64,000 bases of DNA from Gonapodya sp. JEL0774 (Eukaryota > Monoblepharomycota > Monoblepharidomycetes > Monoblepharidales > Gonapodyaceae): positions 91,388 to 155,387 of the forward strand of contig JADIIX010000049.1 in the NCBI GenBank assembly GCA_027604505.1. The letters are read 5' to 3'. Position 1 is the stretch's first letter. The number at the start of each line of letters is the position of its first letter. The notes below the pieces were generated by a model. The model saw only the letters and a list, made by a program, of their open reading frames with translations. It ran no database searches and was not told where the DNA came from. The position numbers and the translations under genes are program-made. Positions 53,137 to 62,786 of the stretch are shown here, in pieces.

Positions 53137-55266
53137 ATGGGTTTGCTCCCAGGACCGATCCTGTGGGAGTCGACCAAGCACCGCATATGCAACTTGCTCT
53201 TTAAAGCTTTCAATATCGGCATGTGGGGACTTGGGCCCATATTGATCGTTGCCGCGACTGGTCTCATCGGCATGTGGTATGTCAGTGCGATGGGAAATTC
53301 CACAGCGCCGCTGACGACTTGAGTTGAGCAAGCATCTTCTCCATTCCATCCTTTTTCTTTTGTAATGTATATATCTTCTTCGCTCGCCCGCTATTTCTGA
53401 TTGGTGCTCCCAAGCGTCATCATCTACTATGCGGTTGTCCTTCCACACCGATACCCCTACCCCTCTAATCCGGCATTCAGGGCTGCCTACCCCAGCATTT
53501 CTGAAAATGAATCATTTTCTCAACCCATCTCTTACTATTTCCACCTCGTGTACTCACTATATGCAGTCACCAGTATATATTTCCACTACGTCGTGGCAGT
53601 CATTAAAGATCCGGGTTACTACTCTGCTCGCGAAGTCGAACGCTGGTGGATTCGCGCAGGATACAGTAAAGGATACTATGATGGAGATCTCAACGGGCTG
53701 CGGAGGGTTGAGGACGTGAAGAGGGAAAAGTTTATTAACCCCCACTATGGCTCTGCTGCTGTTGGGAACGGAGTGTCTGCAGCGCGACTGCCGTCCATTG
53801 CAGTTGACCATGGATTACCGCACGATGTTGTTTTGGAAAGGACCGGAGTCGGCGCACATCACCGGCTCTCGAAACCGAGCCTTTCTCCTTCCGATTCAGA
53901 CCGCGCTTCTTATCAAAACGGCGTTGCGCCCAGCATCTACCGCACAAAGGAGTCTGTTCAAGAAGGCTATGGAAGCTCGAATAATCACGACCCTCCGACT
54001 GATTCCGGAGAAGTCGAGCATTCTGTAGTGGACGTGGATTCCTCAATAGTCGAGCTCGTCCACAACGACGAGGAGCAACCTCGTGTTAAAGCTATTGTGG
54101 TGCCACCGGGCATGCGATGGTGCAAAAAATGTGAGACAGACGGAGCACTCGTTCACCTGGTGGACCCGCTGAGCGAATAATCAAATGAAAACCGTTCCAG
54201 GCCTCCTCCCCAAACCCGTGCGAGCGCATCACTGCTCTGTGTGCAAACGGTGAGCCGTCACTTGTCGCCGATGCACTTGATCATGGGAGACAAATGTCAC
54301 TCATCAACTCGCCGACCAACCTCGCCGACACACGTGTCGACACTCCAACACCAAAAGATGCGTAATGGGAATGGACCACCACGTATGTCACCACTCTGAA
54401 TTCCGCTATAGAATACCCAGCACCTTTTCCTGTTTCTCACTCACCCTCTCCATCGTTTCTCTCCACCACTCCCAACGAATCTCCCAAGTGCCCCTGGCTC
54501 GCCAACTGCGTGGGCCACGCCAACCACCGCCACTTTGTCCTCTTCCTCCTCCACCTCTTTCTCGCATGCGTGTACTTTGCCATCTTCTCCTGGCCCACCT
54601 TCTGGGCCACTGTGTCGTTCCCCACCAACGATCTCTCCCTGTGGAGGGGGAGCGAGCTGATGAGAAGTTTGGTTGCGTTGGCGTGGATATTGGCCATCGC
54701 CATGGGTATAGCCGTGGGAGGGCTTGCGAGTTTTCAGTGGTGGTTGGTTGTGAGTCAAGTGTGCTTTGGATGATGGATAAATGGAAGAGTGACACTGAAG
54801 CGCACAATCTTCCTCCAGGCAAACGGCCTCACAACCATTGAATACTACAAGATGATGGAAGATAGAGCCGAATGGAAAAGTCGAGGTCTGGTACGTCTGG
54901 TCTCTACCAATTCTATTGTCCGCCAACACCAGAGGCCAACCCTTCACTGTCCCGGTCTGTACCTCCTTCCGTCTGTCCCTCGGACTGGCAGCCTATCATT
55001 CCCAACGATTACGACCTCGGTAGTCGATTGGACAATCTAAGAGAATTCTTCAACGTCGGGAGTGCAGCGTGAGTTGGGGGGGTGTGAGCTGGACTGGTCT
55101 GCTGCAGCGTGTTTACGAATGCGCTCGTTTTCTTAAAAAACAAATTCGCAACGCGACAACACGATGCAGATCGTGGTGGAGTGTCGTGTTCCCCACTCTC
55201 GTGTCTCGAACAAGTGAGTCTTTGAGTCTGAAGCTGTCTGATAAGGAGGATGTAACACACCCCTGA
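53137..55266 (+). CDS. DHHC-type protein S-palmitoyltransferase
   Basis: DHHC enzymes attach palmitate to cysteines of membrane-bound proteins. The start MGLLPGPILWESTKH at 53137 is followed by a transmembrane segment (MWGLGPILIVAATGLIG), then YYAVVLPHRYPYPSN and YYFHLVYSLYAVTSIYF. A linker of about 150 residues is Ser/Gly/Asp-rich. The Cys-rich core is split by introns: MRWCKKC, LLPKPVRAHHCSVCKR, CVMGMDHH and CPWLANCVGHANHRHF, restoring C-x2-C, HC-x2-C, and D-H-H-C. Two transmembrane helices follow (LFLACVYFAIFSW, ALAWILAIAMGIAVGGLASF). The tail has RLDNLREFFNVGS and RSWWSVVFPTL, as in ZDHHC/Pfa proteins, and stops at 55266. The N-terminal linker is long for the family. It shares a 178-base divergent spacer with SKI3. 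Organelle is not predictable. Confidence 0.88.
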
Positions 55267-55449
55267 CGTATCACACCCCATGCTCGGACTTTCTCGTTCT
55301 TGACGCTTCACCATCACAGCCGACGGCTCGTATTACGCCACGCGAGGTACCCATATAAGTTGACCGGATGACCCCCCGTGGCGGATCCTCTGTGTACATA
55401 CATAACACATCCTAGATTCAAAAAGATGAAAAACAAAAAAACAGAATCT

Positions 55450-56876
55450 CTACGCCGCAACACCACCCCCACCCCCCACCACAAACCGCTCCGCATCCCT
55501 CGTTGCCAACTCGTACGTCTCATCCCCCACCTTCTTGATTATGCCCGCCGTCGGGGTACTGAAATGTGTCCCGATAAACAAAATGCTCCCCTCTGCCCAC
55601 CTCGCAAACGCCGCCAGTCGTGTTTCTGTCGATTGGGCCACGTCGTAGTCGAACACGGGGCAGTAGCGGGGAGAGACGAGTTGAACGGGAGTGTGGATCA
55701 TGTCACCAGTGATGACGGCGTTGCCGGAGGGTGTTTCGATGAGGACAGAGACGTGGCCAGGTGTGTGGCCGGTCGTGGGCTAAGGTGGGGAGAAGACTCG
55801 GGCTCAATTAGTGCGGTACCAGCGCCAGTAACGTCACCGGTCGCTTCATCCAGTGCGCCGCCAGCGACACCACACTCCCACGTAACGTACCTCGAGCTTC
55901 ACCCCCTCCACGATCTGGTGGTCCATCCCCACGAAATCCACCAGTCCGGCATCGTGGACCGGTTTCACCGAGTCGACGAAGATCTCGTCGTCTTGTTTCT
56001 CTGAGTTGCGCTCCCGGTATTCGAACTCGGAGCGGACAAAGAGGTACCGGGCACGGGGGAAGGTGGGGACCCAGGTGCCGTTGAGAAGACGGGTGTTCCA
56101 GCCTTTTCGTACCGGGGGCGGGGAAGGGTGTAGTCAAGCACGGGGTGAGAAGGATGGGGAGGGAAGATGGTGGTGTGCATAAATGGGACAGCAACAGACC
56201 GACGTGATCGACGTGCATGTGTGTGCAGACGACGTGAGTGATGGTGTCAGGCGGGTAGCTAGATACCATGGTCACCGAGGAAAACTCGTCAGTCGTTGGG
56301 CAGAAGACAAGACCAGCAATTGGTAAGCAAACGCATTTGACCTTACCCTGCTGCTTCCAATCTGTCCAAGAAATCCGTGGAGAGTTTGTTCCACTCTGGT
56401 TCTTCGCGGTTCTTGTCTGACGCAAATGGTGAAGAGAGGAAGGGGAAAAGAGCTCGAATCAATCGTGTGTGTTCTCTGCTGTGTCGCGCGGAAGCACCAA
56501 CCCACCATTGCCCACACAAGTGTCCACCACGATCCGCGCTTCGCCCGTGTCGATGACGAGGGCTTGGATCTGTACCGATATGTAAAGGAAATACATGGGG
56601 AAAAACGCGTGCCCTGAGGTGAATCAGCACCTCCGAGTCTCATGCCCCCTCCCCCGATTTCCGCCCACCCGAACCCACGTTCCACCTTAACAACCCCTCG
56701 GCCGTCACGAACGTATTCTCATCGAGCCACTTGTGCTTCTCCGCCATGGATCTGACCTGCTCGGGGCTGATTTGGGAGCCGAAGAAGTACTTGGGGTGAG
56801 TGTCTGTGATGAGCTCGGGAATGGACGTGATGGTGGTGGAACCGAGTTTCCATCTGAGAGGCGGGATTGGGGCCAT
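55450..56876 (-). CDS. Metallo-beta-lactamase-fold hydrolase
   Basis: This superfamily of metal-dependent hydrolases acts on lactones, thioesters, nucleic acids or beta-lactams. Start MAPIPPLRWKLGSTTITSIP at 56876 opens the first beta strands, with DTHPKYFFGSQISPEQV following. After an intron KNREEPEWNKLSTDFLDRL and YPPDTITHVVCTHMHVDHVG carry the zinc motif H-x-H-x-D-H. WNTRLLNGTWVPTFP and RYLFVRSEFEYRE follow, then TGHTPGHVSVLIETP with the third His, and AVITGDMIHTPVQL with the bridging Asp. The end is GTHFSTPTAGIIK, then the tail to 55450. Five or more short introns. Architecture resembles lactonase-like fungal MBL proteins (AhlD/YtnP-like), but the substrate is not determined. Confidence 0.82.
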
Positions 56877-57319
56877 GGGGGGTGGGTGGTGGGTGAGTTG
56901 GGGTTTGCTTGATGGGCCGAAAACTGGGGTGAAGGCACAGCGCGTGATCGGCGGAATCCGGCCAACAGTGCCGAGTCCTCAATCCAACGTAATGTGTTCT
57001 CGTATATAGAGTGAGCGATTCCACCGTGTTAGTTACTGGGAACAATAGTTTATGGGGCCTTATACTGAATGTTTTCGTCATTACTCGTGCACCAAATGAA
57101 TCTCTCCTTGGGCATCCTGATAATTGTCATGGAGCTCGAGGGCAATGACGGTGGCTGTATATGTGCAAGGAAATTGATGAGATATTCGCAGTTCGTTCCA
57201 AACCGGTGTTCATTTTCGCTCTTCGAGGTTCGCTACTTTGCAATTTATTGAATATATTACAAACTTTTCAGAACTCCACAACTACGGCCATATGCACGGA
57301 AAAGTGCCGCTTCCCGTCC
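56877..57319. other. Intergenic region before the repeat-bounded island
   Basis: This 443-base stretch has the MBL gene promoter on its left and turns AT-rich from about 57200 (ATTTATTGAATATATTACAAAC). I see no gene in it. Confidence 0.4.
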
Positions 57320-57451
57320 GATCAGCGCACGGAAGCCCATGACAGCCCAGTCAGTACTAGCGTGAGAGATCAGCTGGGAATACTGGGTGCTGTAGTTTTG
57401 TCTTTTTGTTCTTAAGTATGTACGTACATCATTGTCTTACATCGTCTGTCC
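57320..57451 (+). repeat. Direct repeat copy A (~132 bp), paired with 59442-59572
   Basis: Aligned by eye with copy B, this is about 93% identical, including GTGAGAGATCAGCTGGGAAT and TGCTGTAGTTTTGTCTTTTT. Both copies keep an open frame ending ...SVRDQLGILGAVVLSFCS followed by a stop. Four of five base differences there change amino acids, so conservation of that frame is not evidence of coding. The pair bounds an unusual 2-kb segment. Confidence 0.85.
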
Positions 57452-57495
57452 ACTGATTAAATCACCAAGGTTCCTATCCTGATGAGCGCTGTTAT

Positions 57496-58777
57496 TTGCT
57501 TCCCAGATTCAAACTGTGCACAGTTCGTATCAGAGGGCGTTGGGTTACTCAGTATTTGTACAAGGGCGTTTGTGAAGGGATTGGTGACTATCCTTTTTTT
57601 TTGCCTGACCAAAGGATCGAGAGACAGCGAATCACCAAGTGGGCATCTCAACATCCGAATCTGGAGAAAACATCCGCATCGTATGATGCTTGCAACATCC
57701 GGTTAGTTTTGGTCACTGGAGCGATATTGTCTAGTGTTGATCCTCAGCTCCATTAGGGACAGATATTGCCCGCCTCTACAACAATACATTGGCCATTCTG
57801 GAATTGGACAATAGTGATGACACTGCTGACATCAAAAGACTCTTCGCGAGGGGGCAATTTCAAGCCATCTTTAGCAACAACAAAACATGGACCACCTACA
57901 CAATCAATTACTGCAGGACTCGAATTTGGAGTCACATCCGTCAACTCGAGAGGATAGAGGAGATCAAACGCAAACTTAAAGCTGCAAATGCAGACCATCC
58001 GCTCTTTGTATGCACTCTTGGAGGTTCGCAGGGCTTTGAGTGGTTTGCCTTTGCAGAAACGGCGCTCCGCATCTGGGAACCCCAGGGCAGTATGGATCAG
58101 CTTGCAACATCACTACAAAACCTCTCAATCTCACGATCTGCAACTGCACCGAGAGTTTTGGTCACCAGTATCGACAAATATTGTGGACCGTCAGGCTTTC
58201 AACTGGAACTTGTGCACCAGGCCCGACAAGTGAATCCACAGTACCACCAGATTCTATTCCGGTCAATTACGGGGAACCTTGGAGCCGGTTGGCTTGAGGA
58301 CAAATGTCTTATCAACGTTGTCAGAGCAGACATAATCACAATGTTCTATGTTGCAACCGAGTTATTCTGTAAGAACCCATCAAAAGCGAAAAGCTTGATT
58401 AGACAGATGACAAATCTGGCGAAACCGGGATGTATATTGGTCATTGCTGATGTTGAAGGAACTTGGTACCTAGATGCCCACATGAGGTGGGAACAGTGGA
58501 TTTCATTTGGTGATGGAGAGCGGGATGAGGAAGATGGGGATTTTGAAGAGGATGACCCTGGCTCAAGGGTTATTGACCTTGTTGATGAATGTGTCAGTAC
58601 AGACTTTGTCAAATTGCGGAACAGCACAGAGGTGAGAAGAATTCTTGGCAGTGGTGCAGTGATGTGAAAGAGCTAATCCTATTTTTCCAGGTGCCGCGTC
58701 AGAGCAATGGAGGCACGGACTTGCCACAGGGCACCCATTGGGTTCTTGTTTACAAAAAGAATATGCCTTTATTTTGA
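57496..58777 (+). CDS. Methyltransferase-like protein, unrecognised family
   Basis: The main exon (from about 57757) has an open frame to 58632 and splices in phase (GTGAGA donor after NSTE, AG before VPRQSNGG) to end HWVLVYKKNMPLF at 58777. It contains a Rossmann-like pattern: NADHPLFVCTLGGSQGFEW with LRIWEPQGSMDQLA, then RVLVTSIDKYCGPSGFQLE. LGAGWLEDKCLINVVRADII and a motif like the methyltransferase post-IV strand, KPGCILVIADVEGTWYLDA, follow. Acidic insert DGERDEEDGDFEEDDPGS. An upstream exon is likely; the frame at 57496-57701 (DYPFFLPDQRIERQRITKW) is suggestive, but the splice phase does not match cleanly. I cannot name the enzyme; a non-catalytic Rossmann protein is equally possible. 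It lies inside the repeat-bounded, AT-richer island and could be lineage-specific or transferred. Confidence 0.5.
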
Positions 58778-58992
58778 TCTCACCCTTCTGAAATGTATCA
58801 GAACTGTTGGCAAACCAAACCCACATCTTAGTAGATTATTTTGCTTAGCAGCCTGTTAGCAATAATCTATTTCAAGGCAGTACTTAGTATTCCAAAAATA
58901 TTATCAATTTCTTCATTGTTAATTTTACAATCAATGCCAATTTAAAGTGATCACCACCCCTCTCAGTGCATACCGCGAGTTTCTCAAGAAAT

Positions 58993-59166
58993 ATGATTGT
59001 GGTCACAATACTTGCTATATCAAATTTGTGTGCTACTGTCATATCTCTGGCAGAACATTTCAAGTGTGGACACAAACGAACAGCAAGTTTATTCGACTAT
59101 TACTGTGGACCGAGGTGTCTTGTTGGTTGGCAGCAGAACACCAGGCAAAATAAAAATCGGGCATGA
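58993..59166 (+). CDS. Putative small secreted Cys-containing protein
   Basis: The 57-residue frame reads MIVVTILAISNLCATVISLA, a textbook signal-peptide core, then EHFKCGHKRTASLFDYY and CGPRCLVGW with a basic tail. The mature part is about 37 residues with three to four Cys. No intron is needed. Support is the N-terminal hydrophobicity and Cys content only; a frame this short could occur by chance. Its place inside the repeat-bounded island recalls fungal secreted small proteins of unknown role. No function is claimed. Confidence 0.3.
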   Translation: MIVVTILAISNLCATVISLAEHFKCGHKRTASLFDYYCGPRCLVGWQQNTRQNKNRA

Positions 59167-59441
59167 GGATAATATTGTTCATCCGGTGATGACCAGGAAC
59201 GAGACCAGAGATGCGTGAAAATTGAATCGATACGGCAAAACTGAAAATCGGCAAAATATTAAGTTGATGAGTGTAGTTTAACCGGCGACGACCATGGACG
59301 GAGGCCAGGAGGAGGGTGAAGGGGGCAATGGGCCAAATAAGGAAACCGGTGTCATGAGAACGACCTGGGGCTTGCCCGGGTTCTCTTTTCCAAAAATTTA
59401 TATTTTTGCGATGAACCACGAGCTTGGGATGTTCCCCCTCT

Positions 59442-59572
59442 GATCAGCGCAGCGAAGCCCGTGACACCCCAGTCAGTAGTAGCGTGAGAGATCAGCTGGG
59501 AATACTGGGTGCTGTAGTTTTGTCTTTTTGTTCGTAAGTATGTACATATACATCGTCTTACATCGTTTGTCC
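59442..59572 (+). repeat. Direct repeat copy B (~131 bp), paired with 57320-57451
   Basis: This is the second copy in the same orientation, 1.99 kb downstream of copy A. The flanks outside both copies are unrelated, so the repeated unit is only about 131 bases. It begins at GATCAGCGCA and ends near CTTACATCGTTTGTCC. Tandem-duplication remnant, long terminal repeat-like ends and ancient insertion footprint are all possible. Confidence 0.85.
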
Positions 59573-60565
59573 TACGTGTACATAAATTCGAATCTGATAT
59601 CGGTTTTTGAACCGCTGGTTGAGCCCATGTCACAACCCACGATTCTCCCAAACGCAGCAGCCGATAGATAAGTATTATGCGCAACATCAACATGATAAGA
59701 GCGAACATAGGAAACATGTCCTTTTGTTGGGAGCACGGCACCGATTATAGGTTCAATCAAGGAAGGGCGTCCCAGACATAATTTCTCAACCATATTCATA
59801 ACGTACAACACCATCCTCAAAAGTTTATCTTGAGAATGATTCGCAGACTGACAGTCAGTCTGCAAAATTGGAGGACCTTGGACGACATGATGTTCTGCAG
59901 AAATCGGAATCGCGATCCAAAGCTTAAAAACGGGCTAGCACAGTTCGGCACGTGACAACTGTAAAAGTTCCTCGGAATGAACCATAGAGGTGTACCACAC
60001 CATGGATCGAGCGGAAAGAACAAACCCCAATGAAACATTTCATGGATGCACAAAGTCTACATATCATCCACCTCACAGAATGCAAAAAGAACAAAAAACA
60101 ACACATCACCTCCACCTCCGACACGAACCCCCCCCTCTCCGCTTCTCCAACCCATGCTTCCCCATTCTTCGCCACCTCTTTGTCCCCATTCTCAGCAGCC
60201 CCTCGGACCCTCTCCCCTCCCCTCCCACCCGCGCCTGCTCCCTTGTCCGCCATTGTTCTCCGTACCCTGCCACGCCACGGTCACGTCCGCGCGCATCGTT
60301 ATGGAACGTACGGTTGCGCTGGTGGGCGGGTAGCCGGTAAAAAGGGGAACAAGGGAGATGGCGAGGGGGGTGGGTGGGGAGGGTCGGGTTGATGTGTGGG
60401 GTTTTCCGGGGGGGCGTCATAGGGGGGAGGTGGCGGATGGGGGAGGACGGGGAAAGTGCGCGTTTGCCTTGGGTGTGCGTGCAACGTGTGCCACGGTGGT
60501 GGTGGGTGAAGCTGTGCAAGGGATATGGTGTGTCCACAGGATGTACAGTTTCGGGAACTTCGAGT
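59573..60565. other. Intergenic region
   Basis: About 990 bases without a supportable gene. A perfect odd palindrome lies at 59843-59863. The right half is C-rich on the plus strand (60090-60260), giving long open frames on both strands that are base-composition artefacts. The 3' end of a possible minus-strand gene begins at 60566. Confidence 0.4.
59843..59863. repeat. Perfect 21-base odd palindrome
   Basis: Arms GCAGACTGAC and GTCAGTCTGC surround one central base. It lies in an intergenic region about 270 bases right of repeat copy B. It may form a hairpin or a dimeric protein site, or be chance. Confidence 0.6.
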
Positions 60566-61484
60566 TTACCGGCGGAGGATAAAGTACAGGAGGAGCACGA
60601 CAAGGAGGACTGCGAGGGCGTTGGCAGCGAGGATGGGCTTGGGGCGATGCAGGGTGTGGGGGTTGGGGATTGAGTCGGGGCGTGATCATATGTTCAGCAG
60701 GCAACAAAGATCAAGGTAGGCGCAGGTCAGGTGTCATCAATCCTACAACACCCATACTCCAACCCAAGACCCAACCCTCTACACCCGTTGGCATAACGCG
60801 TACAGTCGCCGCTCATTCTACGTACCCCTATATACTGCATGTATCATTTGAATTCGCGCCACCAGTATGGCCCTGAGTCGACGCAGGGGAGGTGGCAGAA
60901 GCGGGTGTCATCTGAGGGGGGGAGTGGGGAGGTGGGAGGTGGTAGATGAGAAGAGGGGCAGAATGGGTGGTGAGGAGTGAGCAAGGCGGAGTGGTGAAGG
61001 CTCGCAGCAGCACGGGACAGTGGGCAGCGTGGCACCGCACCCCAATTGCCAGCTCGGGCAGGTCAACGCACCCTCGATCGCCTCCGATCCGAAAATGGTG
61101 TTCCTCTTCGACGAAATGGAGTTTTTGGTCGTGGAAGGACGGCCGTTGAGGACTTCTTCGGGACTGAGTGGGCGGTCGAACACGATGAGGGTAGAAGTTT
61201 CGTCTGAGGTGGAGGTGTGGGAGCTTGGTCGGGCGGGAGAAGAGGGCAGTGGGTGAGAATGGAGGGATGGTGGAGTGGGGGACGGGTACGGGTGAGGGTG
61301 GGATTGGTGGGCAGATGTGGGGGCATGGGACATCTGGGGGGCGGGAAGCGGGAATCGGCAAGCGGGCCCAGTCGGTTCCCACACGAGATGAATGCGAGAG
61401 TGGAGGGCAAAGTAGATTTGCCGTTGAGATTTACCCGTTGTCGCTCTCGTTGGCGACACTTTGGACGCCGTCGCCCCGGTACAT
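60566..61484 (-). CDS. Possible small tail-anchored membrane protein, structure unresolved
   Basis: The minus-strand end reads KPILAANALAVLLVVLLLYF and ILRR before a stop at 60566, a strong single C-terminal transmembrane anchor with a basic end. A plausible start (MYRGDGVQSVANESDNG with a GTAAAT donor) is at 61484, and an exon fragment DETSTLIVFDRPLSPEEVLN is near 61190. I could not connect these exons in phase, and the region is C-rich and Pro-rich. A SNARE-like or other tail-anchored protein would fit the end, but no SNARE heptads are seen. This is a lead, not a firm gene. Confidence 0.25.
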
Positions 61485-61756
61485 GGGAAGCAAGAACGAA
61501 CATCAATCAAGGGAATGGAAAGTCGTACAAAAAAGCAAAGTGACAAGTTACCTTGTAGCACATGAATGGAGTCTCTTGGTCTCTCAGTCTGGATGTACGG
61601 GTTTCGCCGATTCGAAGTCCGCTCTATCGTGCTGGTGCTGTGCTGCACATCCCAATGTCTCCCCCGCTGGATAAATCTGTAAAGCCGATTCGAGCTCGCG
61701 ATAGAAAGAAAAGAAGATGGGCAAGTTAATACATCTTTAATGTTTCATGTTAATAA

Positions 61757-62589
61757 ATGTTCAACGAAGTATTCGAGCGTCTCGGCTACGTGAGCCCCTG
61801 AACTACGGGGTCGCCATTGCGTGCCCCGTCCGCACACCTCCCCACCTGGCCCTTCCCTCCCCTCTCGCCGGTCTGCGACTCACTACTCCTGGTACTCTGC
61901 CCCCGCGCCACGGCCTCCGCACCTGCACCTGCACACGTGACCCACTGCCCGCCACCCTCGTGTCGCGACGCGGGTCCATCCTCATCCTGGCGGTCTCTTC
62001 TGGCATCAAGTCACACACGTGAACTCCGTGGGTGGTCCCTACCCATCTAAACCCTCAACCCTCAACCCCGCTACACTGCTCGCCTGCACTTCTCGCCCAT
62101 CCCCTTCTCCTTATCTGATTCAAAACAATCAAAGGACTGCCCTATTGTATTCCGCGTCCAGGTCCACACCAACACCCACTCCTCGAACTCGCCATACACA
62201 AGAGCTGGAGGGTCCGCAACGAGCTGGCGCTTGTGGAGACGGGACCGTACCGATCTCCGAGGATTAATCTACAAAATAGGTAGGAAGATACATCACACCG
62301 CTCCTCCTCCCCTGCCCCACCCCGCGCTTCGTGCGAACCAAGGACGGTGTGACTCCGAATACCTCCTTTCCTCCACCCAGGCGACCCAACCCCTCCCGGC
62401 GCACGGCACACGCACCGCCCACCGCAGGCACCCCGCAGATTCTCGCCGTTTCTCGACAAGGCTCTCGATGAACTGCGATCCGGGCAGAAACTCGTGGACG
62501 GCGTCACGGTGGATGTCGAGGATGGCTCGGGGGAAGGGGTGGAAGGTGGGTACAAGTTGGTGGTCGTGACTTCGAGATGCGAGGGATAG
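61757..62589 (+). CDS. Possible short multi-exon protein, unrecognised
   Basis: An ATG at 61757 gives MFNEVFERLGY and meets a GTGAGC donor. The last exon, after the AG at 62392, gives FSPFLDKALDELRSGQKLVD and VTVDVEDGSGEGVEG, then YKLVVVTSRCEG and a stop at 62589. The exons between are uncertain and the middle is Pro/Thr-rich and low in coding sense. No family is recognised. Tentative because two separate pieces with protein-like composition face the same way. Confidence 0.25.
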
Positions 62590-62786
62590 GGGGGGGGGAG
62601 GAGGGTGGAGCGGCATATAGCGAAGTGATTTTCTGTAGTGTTGGTTTTTTGTTATTCCTCGCAATATAATGATGGGAGTTTGCATTGTCTTGGAAAAGTT
62701 TTACCTTCATTCTGTCGTGTGGGCTTCTCGTAGTTGAGTCCGTGGGAAAAAACGTCAACACCCACTTCGAAAAATATATTCACCAC

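Noticed and set aside
60030-60392. Long Pro/Ser-rich plus-strand frames
   Set aside because: C-rich composition lowers stop frequency in several frames at once; no protein family or start context supports them.
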